A stretch of DNA of 64,000 nt. Source: Pseudomonadota bacterium. GTDB lineage: Bacteria > Pseudomonadota > Alphaproteobacteria > Sphingomonadales > Sphingomonadaceae. The DNA is taken from the NCBI GenBank assembly GCA_039818985.1, contig JBCBSU010000001.1, positions 1,700,367-1,764,366 of the forward strand. Direction: 5' to 3'. A program made the translations under genes and the position numbers. Below, one piece after another: positions 55,368 to 64,000 of this stretch. Every line of letters starts with the position of its first letter. The first letter of the stretch is position 1. The notes beneath the pieces are model-generated. The model saw nothing but the letters and a program-made list of their open reading frames with translations. It searched no databases and had not been told where the DNA came from.

Positions 55368-56561
55368 TCAGGCCCCTGGCAGGTCGAGAATGCGCTTGGA
55401 GATAACGTTGAGCATTACCTCGCTGGTGCCGCCCTCTATGCTGTTGGCCTTGGTGCGCAACCATGTACGCGGCTTGGCCCCATGATTTGAGGTCTCGCTC
55501 TCCCATTCCAGTGCGTCCGATCCGCCCGACGCCATGATCAGCTCATGGCGTTGCTTATTAAGTTCGGTACCAGCATATTTCATCATATTGGGTTTGGCGG
55601 GATGGCCTTTTCTGGCCTTCATCTCATCGACAAATTTCTCGGCCATCGCTTTGAATGCCAGTGCATCGACATCGAATTGCGCCAACTGAGCGCGCAGCAT
55701 CGGGTCATCAAGATTGCCGGAATCGTCGGTACCGATGACCTTGGCAATTTTCGCGCCCAGTGACGGGGCACCATCGCCCAGACCACCGCCCGAGATCATC
55801 TCGCGCTCATGACCCAGCAGATATTTGGCAACATCCCAGCCGCGGTTAAGCTCACCGACAATCTGATCCTTTGGCACGACGACATTGTCGAAGAAAGTTT
55901 CACAGAAAGGCGAATTGCCCGAGATCAGCTTGATCGGCTTGGTCGAGACACCCGGCGTTTCCATATCGAACAGCAGGAAGGAAATGCCGCGATATTTGTC
56001 TTCCTTGTTGGTCCGTACAAGGCAGAAGATCCAGTCACATTTATCGGCATAGCTGGTCCAGATCTTCTGGCCGTTAACCACCCAGTGATCGCCCTTGTCC
56101 TCGCCAAAGGTCTGCAGCGATACGAGGTCGGAACCCGAACCCGGCTCGGAATAGCCCTGGCACCAGCGGATCTCGCCACGCGCGATCTGGTTCAGATAAT
56201 GTACCTTCTGCTCTTCGGTGCCAAAGTGCAGAAGCGCCGGGCCGAGCATCCATATGCCGAAGCTGGACAGCGGCGGACGCGCACCAATGCGCGCCATTTC
56301 CTGCTTCCAGATCTTGTTCTGCGCCGGGGTAAAGCCAGCACCACCATAGGCCTTTGGCCAGTCCGCCACAGTATAACCCTTGGCGACACAGGCCTCGAAC
56401 CATGCTTTTTGCGCGTCATTCTTGAAGCTCGCATTGCGTCCGCCCCAATAGACATCGTCCTCGCCCTTGACCGGCTGGCGCATCTCCTGCGGGCAATTCT
56501 CTTCGAGCCAGGCGCGTATGTCGCTGCGAAACTGTTCAAGATCGATCTGGGTGTCGGACAT
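55368..56561 (-). CDS. Acyl-CoA dehydrogenase (large form)
   Basis: A 397-residue acyl-CoA dehydrogenase: GKAYGGAGFTPAQNKIWKQEMARIG-like N-terminal region, RWCQGYSEPGSGSDLVSLQT (the FAD and substrate-binding E-P-x-x-G-S-D-L), the middle domain ending QKIWTSYADKCDWIFCLVRT, and the C-terminal helix bundle with N-S-I-E-G-G-T-S-E-V-M. The latter is the region contacting FAD. It lies 137 bases upstream of the smaller one, likely forming a two-subunit enzyme. Substrate unknown. Confidence 0.95.
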   Translation of the reverse strand: MSDTQIDLEQFRSDIRAWLEENCPQEMRQPVKGEDDVYWGGRNASFKNDAQKAWFEACVAKGYTVADWPKAYGGAGFTPAQNKIWKQEMARIGARPPLSSFGIWMLGPALLHFGTEEQKVHYLNQIARGEIRWCQGYSEPGSGSDLVSLQTFGEDKGDHWVVNGQKIWTSYADKCDWIFCLVRTNKEDKYRGISFLLFDMETPGVSTKPIKLISGNSPFCETFFDNVVVPKDQIVGELNRGWDVAKYLLGHEREMISGGGLGDGAPSLGAKIAKVIGTDDSGNLDDPMLRAQLAQFDVDALAFKAMAEKFVDEMKARKGHPAKPNMMKYAGTELNKQRHELIMASGGSDALEWESETSNHGAKPRTWLRTKANSIEGGTSEVMLNVISKRILDLPGA

Positions 56562-56853
56562 TGGGGGCTTCTCCTATGAGCGTGATATGCGAGGGTCACA
56601 ACGCCGCTTCACCGGCGCTTTTCTGCGATATCATGTACTGCGCCAAAGGCCGGGCGGCAACCCCTTGGCCCCATAGCCAGCTTGCCGTAACGGCGGGAAA
56701 GCGTTGGTTGACGCCCTGTCAGGGGTGCATATGCTGTTACCCGAAAGACTCGGCGACAAGACCGGGCCGCAGGAGAGAAAATATGGGTCCAGATATGGCC
56801 AGCGCCCCCGGCCATGGGCATTATTGGTCAGGCATGAAAGGCTGGCGCCGTTA

Positions 56854-58353
56854 ATGGCCACCGCCTCGCCCTCGTCGGAGATTGCCTCCTCCCCGGACAC
56901 TTCCGCTGATGCGCCGGACGCTTCCGCCGACGCGAAAGTTCCACTCCATATAAAGCTGACCTTCGGATTCGGTGTTGTTGCCTATGGCATCAAGGACAAT
57001 GGCTTCGCGGTCTTCCTGCTGTTCTACTATAATCAGGTCATCGGGCTCGATGCACTGCTTGTCTCTCTGGCGCTGGCCATTGCCCTGTGCATCGATGCCT
57101 TTATCGACCCGCTAATCGGCCAGCTCTCCGACCATACCCGCACCCGCTTCGGCAAGCGCCATCCCTGGCTCTACGCCTCCGCCCTTCCCATTGCCATCAT
57201 GTGGCTGCTGCTCTGGAACCCGCCGGAAATGAGCGATGGCTTGACCTTCCTCTATCTGGTGGTGATCGCAACACTGGTGCGTTTCAGCCTCTCCGCCTAT
57301 GAGGTGCCGTCGCTGGCGATGATTCCCGAACTGACGCCGGACTATCATGAACGCACAGTGGTGTTGCGCTATCGCTTTATCTTTGGCTGGGCCGCCGGCC
57401 TGATGATGCTGGCCATGGCCTATGGCTATTTCCTTCAGGCAACACCGGAATATGAGAACGGACTGCTCAACCCCGATGGCTATCCCGGCTTTGCGTTCTT
57501 TGGCGCGGTGATCATGGTGATTGCGGTGCTGGTATCGGCAATCGGCACCCATAGGAGGATCGTTGGTGCCTATCATCGCCAAGGCGTAGTCCACGCTCCG
57601 GCCGAAGGACTGCAAGAAATGCTCGGTGCATTCAGCTTCCGGCCATTTCTGCTGCTGATGCTTGCCGGGGTCTTCGCATTTACCATTCAGGGACTCATCT
57701 TTGCGCTGACCAACTATCTCTTCACCCATGTCTGGGAACTGACCGAAGACCAGTTTCTGATCTATCCGCTGATATTGTTCTGCGGCGTGCTGCTGGCATT
57801 TCTGGTGGTTACACCGATATCCAAAAGGCTGGAAAAAACCGGCGGCGCTTCGCTGTTTACCTTTATCAGCCTCGTCCTCGGCACTGCACCCTATTGGCTG
57901 CGCTATTTCGAGCTGTTTCCCGCCAATGGCTCACCCATGATGTTACCACTGCTGTTCACATTGGTGGCGACATCCACCGGCATGGGAATTGCCGCGATGA
58001 TCCTGACCATGTCGATGATGGCCGATGTCACCGATGCCTATGAAGAGAGCAGCGGCAAGCGCACCGAAGGGCTGTTTTCCGCCGGCATGTTCTTCATGCA
58101 GAAGATGGTCGGCGGCCTCGGTATCCTGCTGTCGGGTCTGATCATCAGCGGTGTCGGCTTGCCAGAAGGCGCGAAGCCGGGCACTGTCGATCCTGCAATC
58201 GTGTCCAATCTGACCCTGATTTTCGCGCTGCTCATAACCTGTCTCGGCATTGCTGGAGGATTCGCCTATCGCCTGATCCCCATAAGCCATGCCGATCATT
58301 TGGCGAGGCTGAGGGCAAAAGCACGCGGCCAGCGAGAGGCGGAGAGCGGATAG
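56854..58353 (+). CDS. GPH-family sugar/acid:cation symporter-like MFS protein
   Basis: A 499-residue transporter with about 12 helices, of the glycoside-pentoside-hexuronide type. The opening LTFGFGVVAYGIKDNGFAVFLLFYYNQVIG, then DAFIDPLIGQLSDHTRTRFGKRHPW (motif A-like D-P-x-x-G-x-x-S-D-x-x-x-x-R-x-G-K-R-x-P) and SMMADVTDAYEESSGKRTEGLFSA, are clear. I use the ATG at 56854; the earlier in-frame start at 56704 gives an Arg-rich, non-membrane extension. It may move a sterol, sugar or organic acid with cations. It lies in the lipid cluster, which hints at its substrate. Confidence 0.88.
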   Translation: MATASPSSEIASSPDTSADAPDASADAKVPLHIKLTFGFGVVAYGIKDNGFAVFLLFYYNQVIGLDALLVSLALAIALCIDAFIDPLIGQLSDHTRTRFGKRHPWLYASALPIAIMWLLLWNPPEMSDGLTFLYLVVIATLVRFSLSAYEVPSLAMIPELTPDYHERTVVLRYRFIFGWAAGLMMLAMAYGYFLQATPEYENGLLNPDGYPGFAFFGAVIMVIAVLVSAIGTHRRIVGAYHRQGVVHAPAEGLQEMLGAFSFRPFLLLMLAGVFAFTIQGLIFALTNYLFTHVWELTEDQFLIYPLILFCGVLLAFLVVTPISKRLEKTGGASLFTFISLVLGTAPYWLRYFELFPANGSPMMLPLLFTLVATSTGMGIAAMILTMSMMADVTDAYEESSGKRTEGLFSAGMFFMQKMVGGLGILLSGLIISGVGLPEGAKPGTVDPAIVSNLTLIFALLITCLGIAGGFAYRLIPISHADHLARLRAKARGQREAESG

Positions 58354-58430
58354 CCGGCTGAGAGTTTCAACAACGGATTTCAACAAGACAGTTTTTCATC
58401 GAATAGACCGATAGAGGAAAAGGACGGATA

Positions 58431-59723
58431 ATGGATTTTGACCTGACAGAACGGCAGCAATATTGGCGTGATCGCGTGCGCGATTATATCGAGAAGCATG
58501 TCCGCCCGCGCGAGGATGATTACAAGAATGAGCAGGCCAGCGGCGACCGCTGGAAGGTGTTGCAGACCATCGAGGAAGAAAAGGCACGGGCCAAGGCGCA
58601 GGGCATATGGAATTTGTTCATGCCGCCCTCCAATCCCAATCTGCCGCATGTCGATGACAGCTTCGAATTTGACGGCCCGGGTCTGACCAATCTGGAATAT
58701 GCTTTGTGCGCCGAGGAAATGGGACGCGTCGCCTGGTCTTCCGAAGTGTTCAACTGCTCCGCGCCCGACACCGGCAATATGGAGGTGTTCCACCGCTATG
58801 GCACCCGCGAGCAGAAGGATGAGTGGCTCAAACCGCTGATGGAAGGCGAAATCCGTTCAGCCTTTCTGATGACCGAGCCGCGCGTCGCCTCTTCCGATGC
58901 CACCAATATCGAAACCTCGATAAAGCGCGAAGGCGATGAATATGTCATCAACGGCCGCAAATGGTGGTCATCGGGCGCAGGCGATCCGCGCTGCAAAGTT
59001 GCCATTGTCATGGGCAAAACCGATTTCGAGGAAAGTCGTCACAAGCAACAGTCGATGGTTATCATGCCGCTTGATGCGCCAGGCGTGAAAATCCTGCGCC
59101 ACCTGCCGGTCTTCGGCTATGATGACGCGCCGCATGGCCATATGGAAATCGAGTTGGAGAATGTCCGCATCCCGGCAAGCAACATGCTGCTTGGTGAAGG
59201 TCGCGGCTTCGAGATTGCCCAGGGCCGCCTTGGCCCCGGTCGTATCCATCACTGCATGCGCACCATCGGTACCGCCGAAGAAGCGCTGGAGAAGATGGTC
59301 AAGCGCCTGACCACCCGCGTCGCCTTTGGTAAACGCATTTCCGAGCACAGCATCTGGGAACAGCGCATCGCCAAGGCGCGCATCGATATCGAGATGACCC
59401 GCCTGCTGTGCCTAAAGGCCGCCGACATGATGGACAAGGTCGGCAACAAGGCGGCCAAGGCCGAAATCGCCATGATCAAGGTGCAGGCGCCAACCATGGC
59501 ACTGCAGATCATCGACGATGCGATCCAGGCGCATGGCGGCGGCGGTGTGTCCGAGGATTTCGGCCTCGCCTCAGCCTATTCGGGCCAGCGTACATTGCGG
59601 CTCGCCGATGGCCCGGACGAAGTCCATGCCCGCACCATTGCGCGGCTGGAAATGGGCAAATATCGCGACCGCGACGCCGAGGCGGCGCAAATCTCGTCGG
59701 GCGATTTGGGGGTTGCGCGCTAA
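58431..59723 (+). CDS. Acyl-CoA dehydrogenase, ACAD10/11-like
   Basis: A 430-residue acyl-CoA dehydrogenase of a longer type. [28 protein letters not shown] opens, [18 protein letters not shown] gives the substrate and FAD-binding M-T-E-P-x-V-A-S-S-D-A-T-N, and [40 protein letters not shown] is the conserved C-terminal helix. The motif is that of ACAD10/11-like dehydrogenases, whose partner is a phosphotransferase domain. The phosphotransferase gene is the next gene, 147 bases away. Confidence 0.94.
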   Translation: MDFDLTERQQYWRDRVRDYIEKHVRPREDDYKNEQASGDRWKVLQTIEEEKARAKAQGIWNLFMPPSNPNLPHVDDSFEFDGPGLTNLEYALCAEEMGRVAWSSEVFNCSAPDTGNMEVFHRYGTREQKDEWLKPLMEGEIRSAFLMTEPRVASSDATNIETSIKREGDEYVINGRKWWSSGAGDPRCKVAIVMGKTDFEESRHKQQSMVIMPLDAPGVKILRHLPVFGYDDAPHGHMEIELENVRIPASNMLLGEGRGFEIAQGRLGPGRIHHCMRTIGTAEEALEKMVKRLTTRVAFGKRISEHSIWEQRIAKARIDIEMTRLLCLKAADMMDKVGNKAAKAEIAMIKVQAPTMALQIIDDAIQAHGGGGVSEDFGLASAYSGQRTLRLADGPDEVHARTIARLEMGKYRDRDAEAAQISSGDLGVAR

Positions 59724-59725
59724 TA

Positions 59726-59832
59726 GCCCTCTCCCCTTCAGGGGAGAGGCTTGGGAGAGGGGGCTATCCAAACGGCACAGAGCAAGTTGATATTCCCCTC
59801 CCCTAACCCCTCCCCTAAAGGAGAGGGGAAAA
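59726..59832. repeat. CTCCCC-type inverted repeat (copy 2)
   Basis: CCCTCTCCCCTTCAGGGGAGAGG is followed by GGGAGAGGG, and a second C-rich half CCCCTCCCCTAACCCCTCCCC ends in AAAGGAGAGGGG. It fills the gap between the ACAD10-like gene and the phosphotransferase gene. It resembles the his-operon copy. Confidence 0.8.
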
Positions 59833-59870
59833 GATTCAGATAAAACCAGCATTTTACCGAGAGAGGCTCT

Positions 59871-60941
59871 ATGAGCGAAGATGCCCAGCAGACCATGACG
59901 GGAACAATGGACGTCCCCGAGGCTGATCAGCTTAACGAAGCGCAACTGACCAAGTGGATGGAAGCCAATGTCGAAGGCTATCAAGGCCCGTTAACGTTGC
60001 GCAAGTTCAAGGGCGGTCAGTCCAACCCGACCTATCGCGTCGACACGCCGGATCGGTCCTATGTGCTGCGGCGCAAGCCGTTCGGCAAATTGCTGCCCTC
60101 CGCCCATGCGGTCGACCGTGAATATCGCGCCATGGCGGCGCTGCACCCCCAGGGGTTTCCGGTGCCCAGGCCCTATGGCCTGTGCGAGGATGACGCTGTC
60201 ATCGGGTCGATGTTCTTCATCATGGGCATGGCCGATGGCCGCAGTCTGTGGAACGGGACTCTGCCCGATTATCAACCCAGGGACCGTGGCGATATCTACA
60301 CTGCAATGACCGATACGCTGGCGCATCTGCACCGCTTTGACCCGGAAGCCATTGGTCTGGGCGATCATGGCAAGCCGGGCAATTATTGCGAACGCCAGAT
60401 TTCGCGCTGGACCAAGCAATATCGTCTGTCGGAAACCGAGACCATCGAGAAGATGGACCGGATGATGGCATGGCTCGCCGCCACCGTTCCCGAGCAGCGC
60501 GGCTATGGCATTGTCCATGGCGATTATCGCATCGACAATATGATCTTCCACAAGAGTGAAAATCACGTCATTGCCCTGCTCGACTGGGAATTGTCGACGC
60601 TGGGCGATCCGATTGCCGACCTGTCCTATTATCTGATGAGCTGGATCACCCCGACCGAAGGGCGCAACGGTATTGCCGGGCTGAATCTCAGGGAGCTGGG
60701 CATCCCCACTATCGAGGAGACAATTGCGCGTTACAGCGAGCAGTCGGGAATTACCGACATTCCCGATATGGACTGGTATTTCGCCTATAATCTGTTCCGC
60801 ATGGCGGCGATCCTGCAAGGGATCAAGAAGCGGGTTATCGACGGGACCGCGTCGAGCAAGCATGCCAAGAGCATGGCCGAACGGGTACCCGGGCTGGTCG
60901 AGGCCGGCTGGCAATTCGCGCTCAAGGCCGGGATTGAATAA
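59871..60941 (+). CDS. ACAD10-like aminoglycoside-phosphotransferase-fold kinase
   Basis: A 356-residue APH/choline-kinase-fold protein. VLRRKPFGKLLPSAHAVDREYRAM contains the ATP-binding Lys and Glu. The catalytic loop is IVHGDYRIDNMIFH (H-G-D-x-R-x-D-N), and LLDWELSTLGDPIADLSYYL carries the metal-binding Asp. These features match the kinase domain of ACAD10/11, which phosphorylates 4-hydroxyacyl-CoAs before the dehydrogenase acts. Next to the ACAD10/11-like dehydrogenase gene, this makes a separate-gene version of that pathway likely. It is probably not an antibiotic kinase. Confidence 0.92.
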   Translation: MSEDAQQTMTGTMDVPEADQLNEAQLTKWMEANVEGYQGPLTLRKFKGGQSNPTYRVDTPDRSYVLRRKPFGKLLPSAHAVDREYRAMAALHPQGFPVPRPYGLCEDDAVIGSMFFIMGMADGRSLWNGTLPDYQPRDRGDIYTAMTDTLAHLHRFDPEAIGLGDHGKPGNYCERQISRWTKQYRLSETETIEKMDRMMAWLAATVPEQRGYGIVHGDYRIDNMIFHKSENHVIALLDWELSTLGDPIADLSYYLMSWITPTEGRNGIAGLNLRELGIPTIEETIARYSEQSGITDIPDMDWYFAYNLFRMAAILQGIKKRVIDGTASSKHAKSMAERVPGLVEAGWQFALKAGIE

Positions 60942-60968
60942 TTCAACAATATTATAAGGATAAGCAAG

Positions 60969-61745
60969 ATGTCCCAATTCGACTTAACCGGCAAGGTCGC
61001 GATTATCACCGGCTCCTCGCGCGGAATCGGCAAGGCGACAGGCGAACAGATGGCGGTGCAGGGCGCGAAAGTCGTAATCTCCAGCCGCAAGCAGGATGCC
61101 TGTGACGAGGTCGCCAAGGCCATCAATACGGAGCATGGCGAAGGCACTGCATTGGCGGTGGCGGCGAATATCTCCTCCAAGGACGATCTGCAGAATCTGG
61201 TCGACCAGACGCGCAAGGCGTTCGGCAAGATCGACATCCTGGTCTGCAATGCCGCTTCCAACCCCTATTATGGGCCGATGTCGGGAATTGAGGACGAACA
61301 ATTCCACAAGATTTTGCAGAACAATATCGTTTCCAACCACTGGCTGATCCAGATGGTCGCGCCGGAAATGCTCGACCGCAATAATGGCTCGATCGTGATT
61401 ATCTCTTCAATAGGTGGCTTTACCGGAACCGCGAGCATCGGCGCCTATAACATCTCCAAGGCAGCGGATTTCCAGCTGGCACGTAACCTCGCGACCGAAT
61501 ATGGCAAACAGGGTGTGCGGGTGAACTGCATCGCACCGGGGATTATCAAGACCGACTTTGCGCGTGCTTTGTGGGAGAATCCCAAGCTGATGGCCTATGT
61601 CGAAAATGCGACTCCACTAGGCCGCATCGGCGAGCCGCATGAGATAGCCGGCGCAGCCGTCTTCCTTGCCTCCGATGCCTCGACCTTCATGACCGGTCAG
61701 TCGATTATCGTCGATGGCGGCACGACCATTGCGGCTGGGCTTTAG
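60969..61745 (+). CDS. SDR family oxidoreductase
   Basis: A 258-residue short-chain dehydrogenase: ITGSSRGIGKATGEQ, NAASNPYYG, IISSIGGFTGTASIGAYNISKAADF with the Tyr-x-x-x-Lys, and FMTGQSIIVDGGTTIAAGL. It begins 27 bases after the kinase gene on the same strand. Its role is likely oxidation of a hydroxyacyl-CoA or alcohol made by the cluster. Confidence 0.94.
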   Translation: MSQFDLTGKVAIITGSSRGIGKATGEQMAVQGAKVVISSRKQDACDEVAKAINTEHGEGTALAVAANISSKDDLQNLVDQTRKAFGKIDILVCNAASNPYYGPMSGIEDEQFHKILQNNIVSNHWLIQMVAPEMLDRNNGSIVIISSIGGFTGTASIGAYNISKAADFQLARNLATEYGKQGVRVNCIAPGIIKTDFARALWENPKLMAYVENATPLGRIGEPHEIAGAAVFLASDASTFMTGQSIIVDGGTTIAAGL

Positions 61746-61762
61746 GCACATATAAATACACT

Positions 61763-61865
61763 GTCATTCCGGCGCAGGCGGGGAGTCGAAGACGGACGCC
61801 AGCCCAATCCACAGCGGCAAGCGCCGGGTATATTTGCTCCGGATCCCCGCCTGCGCGGGGATGAC
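61763..61865. repeat. Intergenic inverted repeat, GTCATTCCGG family (copy 3)
   Basis: GTCATTCCGGCGCAGGCGGGGA at one end and TCCCCGCCTGCGCGGGGATGAC at the other form a long stem between the two SDR genes. The outer ends match copies 1 and 2. Confidence 0.8.
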
Positions 61866-61890
61866 TACCAAAAAGAAAGAGACAGAAAAC

Positions 61891-62700
61891 ATGGCAGACC
61901 TCGAAAATATGACCGCCATCATCACCGGTGCGGGCAGTGGCATTGGCCGACGCACCGCAATGCTGTTCGCGCAGGAAGGGGCGCATGTCATCGCCAGCGA
62001 TATCACCGATGCGGTCGAGGAAACCGCGGCTCTGGCGCCACATCATATCACGGCAGTCAAGGCCGATGCCGGTGATGAAGCCGCGGTCAAGGCCCTGGTC
62101 AACCGTGCCGTCACCGATCATGGCGGCCTCGATATCTTCTTCGCCAATGCCGGCATTTCCGGCGGCTTTGACGGCATCTTCGACCAGAGCGCAAAAGAAT
62201 GGGAAGAGATATTGCGGGTCAACCTGATCGGCGTTTTCCTGGCAATCAAATATGGCGGCAAGGCGATTGTCGAGACCTCCCAGGCCAATGGCAATCGCGG
62301 CGGCTCGATCATCGCCACTGCCTCGGTCGCCGGATTGCGTTCAGGCGCCGGCGGACCGGCCTATACTGCATCCAAGGCCGGGGTCGTCAATCTGGTGAAG
62401 ATCGCGGCGCAACAGCTGACCGGCAGCAATGTGCGCTGCAACGCTATCTGCCCCGGACTGATCGAGACCGGCATGACCAGCTTCATCTATGAGACCGCGC
62501 GCGCCAAGGGCCGCGAGATTACGGTCGGCCAGCTCAACCCGATGCAACGCGGCGGCGAGGCCGACGAGATTGCGGAAGCCGCGCTGTTCCTCGCCTCGGA
62601 CCGCGCCAGCTATGTCAACGGCCATGCGCTGGTCGTCGATGGCGGTCTCTCCACCTCTCATCCCTATAACCGCCAGGCCTTTGGCAAGACAGCGGTATAA
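61891..62700 (+). CDS. SDR family oxidoreductase
   Basis: A 269-residue short-chain dehydrogenase: [71 protein letters not shown] with the Tyr-x-x-x-Lys, and [19 protein letters not shown] use the ATG at 61891; the frame upstream runs through the repeat element. The serine hydrolase gene starts 5 bases after the stop, so they are probably co-transcribed. Confidence 0.93.
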   Translation: MADLENMTAIITGAGSGIGRRTAMLFAQEGAHVIASDITDAVEETAALAPHHITAVKADAGDEAAVKALVNRAVTDHGGLDIFFANAGISGGFDGIFDQSAKEWEEILRVNLIGVFLAIKYGGKAIVETSQANGNRGGSIIATASVAGLRSGAGGPAYTASKAGVVNLVKIAAQQLTGSNVRCNAICPGLIETGMTSFIYETARAKGREITVGQLNPMQRGGEADEIAEAALFLASDRASYVNGHALVVDGGLSTSHPYNRQAFGKTAV

Positions 62701-62705
62701 AGCCC

Positions 62706-63926
62706 ATGACCCTCACCGTTTCCGACCCTGAATCACTGGGTTTTCATGGCCCCTTGCTCGACCACATCCCGGCCTTTATCAGGGCGAAATATCTCGATAC
62801 CGGGTTGCTGCCGCATGCGGCGTTGCTGATCGGGCGTGGCGATGAAATTGCCCATGTCTCGCTGCAAGGCGAGGCAAGACCGGGGCAGCCGCTCACCGAA
62901 GACGCGATCTTCCGCATCGCCAGCATGACCAAACCAATCACCTCGATTGCCTTTATGCAGCTGGTCGAACAGGGCAAGGTGGCGCTGGCCGATCCGGTGC
63001 ATCGCTACCTGCCTGAATGGAAGGGCATGGGCGTCTTTGTGAGCGGCGGCGGTGACCAGCCTTTTGTCACCCGCCCACCTGTCGAGCCAATGCAAATCAT
63101 CGACCTGCTGCGCCATACCAGCGGCCTGACCTACAGCTTTCAGGAGCGTACTCCGGTCGATGCCGCCTATCGCAAGCTTGGTTTCGAACGGTTTGACGGC
63201 GGCGATATCGACCATTTCATCGCCTCGCTGGCGAAGATTCCGTTGCAGTTCGACCCCGGGACCAGCTGGAATTACTCGGTGTCCACCGACGTGCTCGGCG
63301 CGATAATCGAGCGGATTTCCGGCCAGTCGCTCGCCGACTATTTCCAGCAGAATATCTTCGATCCGCTGGGCATGGAGGACACGCATTTCCAGCTGCCCGC
63401 CGAAAAGGTCGACCGCGTGACCGACAGCTACTCTTTTGATCCCAAAGAAAAGATGAAGCCCTATGATCGCGGTGCCAAAACCGCGTGGTTACCCAAGCCG
63501 GGCTATTTCTCCGGCGGTGGCGGGCTGATGTCGACGCTGCACGATTATCATCTGTTCTGCCGGATGCTGCTTAATGAAGGTCAGCTTGACGGCGCGCGGA
63601 TCATCGGGCGCAAGACACTGGAACTGATGACCAGCAATCATCTTCCGGGCGGCGGCGACCTGACCCGGCACAGCACTGCGCTATTCTCCGAAGCGCAGAA
63701 TGCCGGTGCCGGCTTCGGCCTTGGTTTTGCCACCACCATCGACAATGCCGCGACCGGCATGCCCGGCTCCACCGGCGATTTCTATTGGGGCGGCATGTTC
63801 TCGACCGCGTTTTTCGTCGATCCGGTAGAGGATGTGATCATGGTGTTCATGACCCAGTTGATGCCGTCATCCGCCTATCCCATCCGCCGCGAGATCAAGA
63901 CCATGCTCTATGCGGCTCTGGATTGA
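62706..63926 (+). CDS. Serine hydrolase, class C beta-lactamase/esterase-like
   Basis: A 406-residue member of the beta-lactamase family. [38 protein letters not shown] contains the catalytic Ser-x-x-Lys (SMTK). [37 protein letters not shown] carries the Tyr-Ser motif. Members with this plan are often esterases, transesterases or D-aminopeptidases rather than drug-resistance enzymes; there is no signal peptide. It ends the rightward lipid-catabolism unit and may hydrolyse an ester made or used there. No link to antibiotics is shown. Confidence 0.92.
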   Translation: MTLTVSDPESLGFHGPLLDHIPAFIRAKYLDTGLLPHAALLIGRGDEIAHVSLQGEARPGQPLTEDAIFRIASMTKPITSIAFMQLVEQGKVALADPVHRYLPEWKGMGVFVSGGGDQPFVTRPPVEPMQIIDLLRHTSGLTYSFQERTPVDAAYRKLGFERFDGGDIDHFIASLAKIPLQFDPGTSWNYSVSTDVLGAIIERISGQSLADYFQQNIFDPLGMEDTHFQLPAEKVDRVTDSYSFDPKEKMKPYDRGAKTAWLPKPGYFSGGGGLMSTLHDYHLFCRMLLNEGQLDGARIIGRKTLELMTSNHLPGGGDLTRHSTALFSEAQNAGAGFGLGFATTIDNAATGMPGSTGDFYWGGMFSTAFFVDPVEDVIMVFMTQLMPSSAYPIRREIKTMLYAALD

Positions 63927-63951
63927 GACTCGGCCCGAACAGGCGAAGGGC

Positions 63952-64000
63952 TAGTTGAGCACGCCCCACATCGCCACTGCCGCGTCATAGCGGGCGCGGC
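63952..64000 (-). CDS. C-terminal end of a leftward gene (cut by window edge)
   Basis: Read from base 64000 on the minus strand, a frame ends in ARYDAAVAMWGVLN followed by TAG at 63954-63952. Only about 16 codons are visible, convergent with the serine hydrolase gene. No family can be assigned. Confidence 0.35.

Noticed and set aside
59871-60941. Antibiotic kinase role for the phosphotransferase gene
   Set aside because: The fold is shared, but its ACAD10/11-like motifs and position next to the ACAD10/11-like dehydrogenase point to acyl-CoA metabolism.
62706-63926. Beta-lactam resistance for the serine hydrolase
   Set aside because: It has no signal peptide and lies in a catabolic unit; esterase-like members share the same motifs.

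Overview
The window is a GC-rich chromosomal segment from an alphaproteobacterium, most likely a sphingomonad (order Sphingomonadales). The evidence is a set of sphingomonad or alphaproteobacterial hallmarks: a single-cysteine DksA, the alpha-type ClpXP adaptor SspB beside hisB, a GTTC-N7-GTTC LexA box, several proteins with VPAP-type PEP-CTERM tails, and many acyl-CoA dehydrogenase, CoA-transferase and SDR genes. Coding density is high, intergenic gaps are short, and I see no rRNA, tRNA, CRISPR array, phage or insertion sequence. The genus is not determined.

Layout. 1-5.4 kb: an epoxide-hydrolase-like alpha/beta hydrolase cut by the window edge, an N-acyl-D-amino-acid deacylase-type amidohydrolase, a GST-family protein, and a DUF2946 plus outer-membrane-barrel pair that looks metal (copper) related. 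5.4-13.2 kb: dnaN, a DUF1761 membrane protein, then a compact leftward operon serS - surE - LysM/LytM lipoprotein (NlpD-like) - K+ channel, preceded by a large low-complexity PEP-CTERM protein. 13.6-29.2 kb: dksA, a PilZ protein, a class III CoA-transferase, panB, an MFS exporter, glycerophosphodiester phosphodiesterase, an Na+-dependent neurotransmitter-type symporter, a small-gene operon (ArsC/Spx-like, 2OG-oxygenase-like, DUF427), purT, an alcohol dehydrogenase, a formyltransferase paired with an alpha/alpha-toroid protein, and a tightly overlapped antitoxin - PIN toxin - endonuclease III - AAC(3)-I-like acetyltransferase run directly behind guaA.

29.2-41.4 kb: guaA, a PrsT-like TPR lipoprotein, three tandem paralogous PEP-CTERM proteins, an acyl-CoA ligase, a PIG-L deacetylase, a PaaI-type thioesterase, gyrB and a Nudix hydrolase. 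41.4-53.1 kb: two adjacent Y-family DNA polymerases (one with a LexA box over its start region), an MFS exporter, the histidine operon (hisB-hisH-hisA-membrane protein-hisF-hisE-HIT), sspB, gmk, a DUF4197 protein and a YbjN-like protein. 53.2-64 kb: a lipid or acyl-CoA catabolism cluster with three acyl-CoA dehydrogenases, three SDRs, an ACAD10-like phosphotransferase, a GPH-type symporter and a serine hydrolase.

The most distinctive material is the cell-surface theme. A PrsT-like TPR lipoprotein sits directly downstream of three tandem PEP-CTERM paralogs that share a D-x-P-x-I-D-F-F core, and about 20 kb away lies a PEP-CTERM protein made largely of VSTSTGG repeats, polyglycine and polyserine. 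No exosortase lies in the window, so the sorting enzyme must be elsewhere. Secondary points of interest are the toxin-antitoxin/DNA-repair/acetyltransferase operon with a repeat operator, the SOS-linked polymerase, and two families of intergenic inverted repeats, one of which has entered the his operon.
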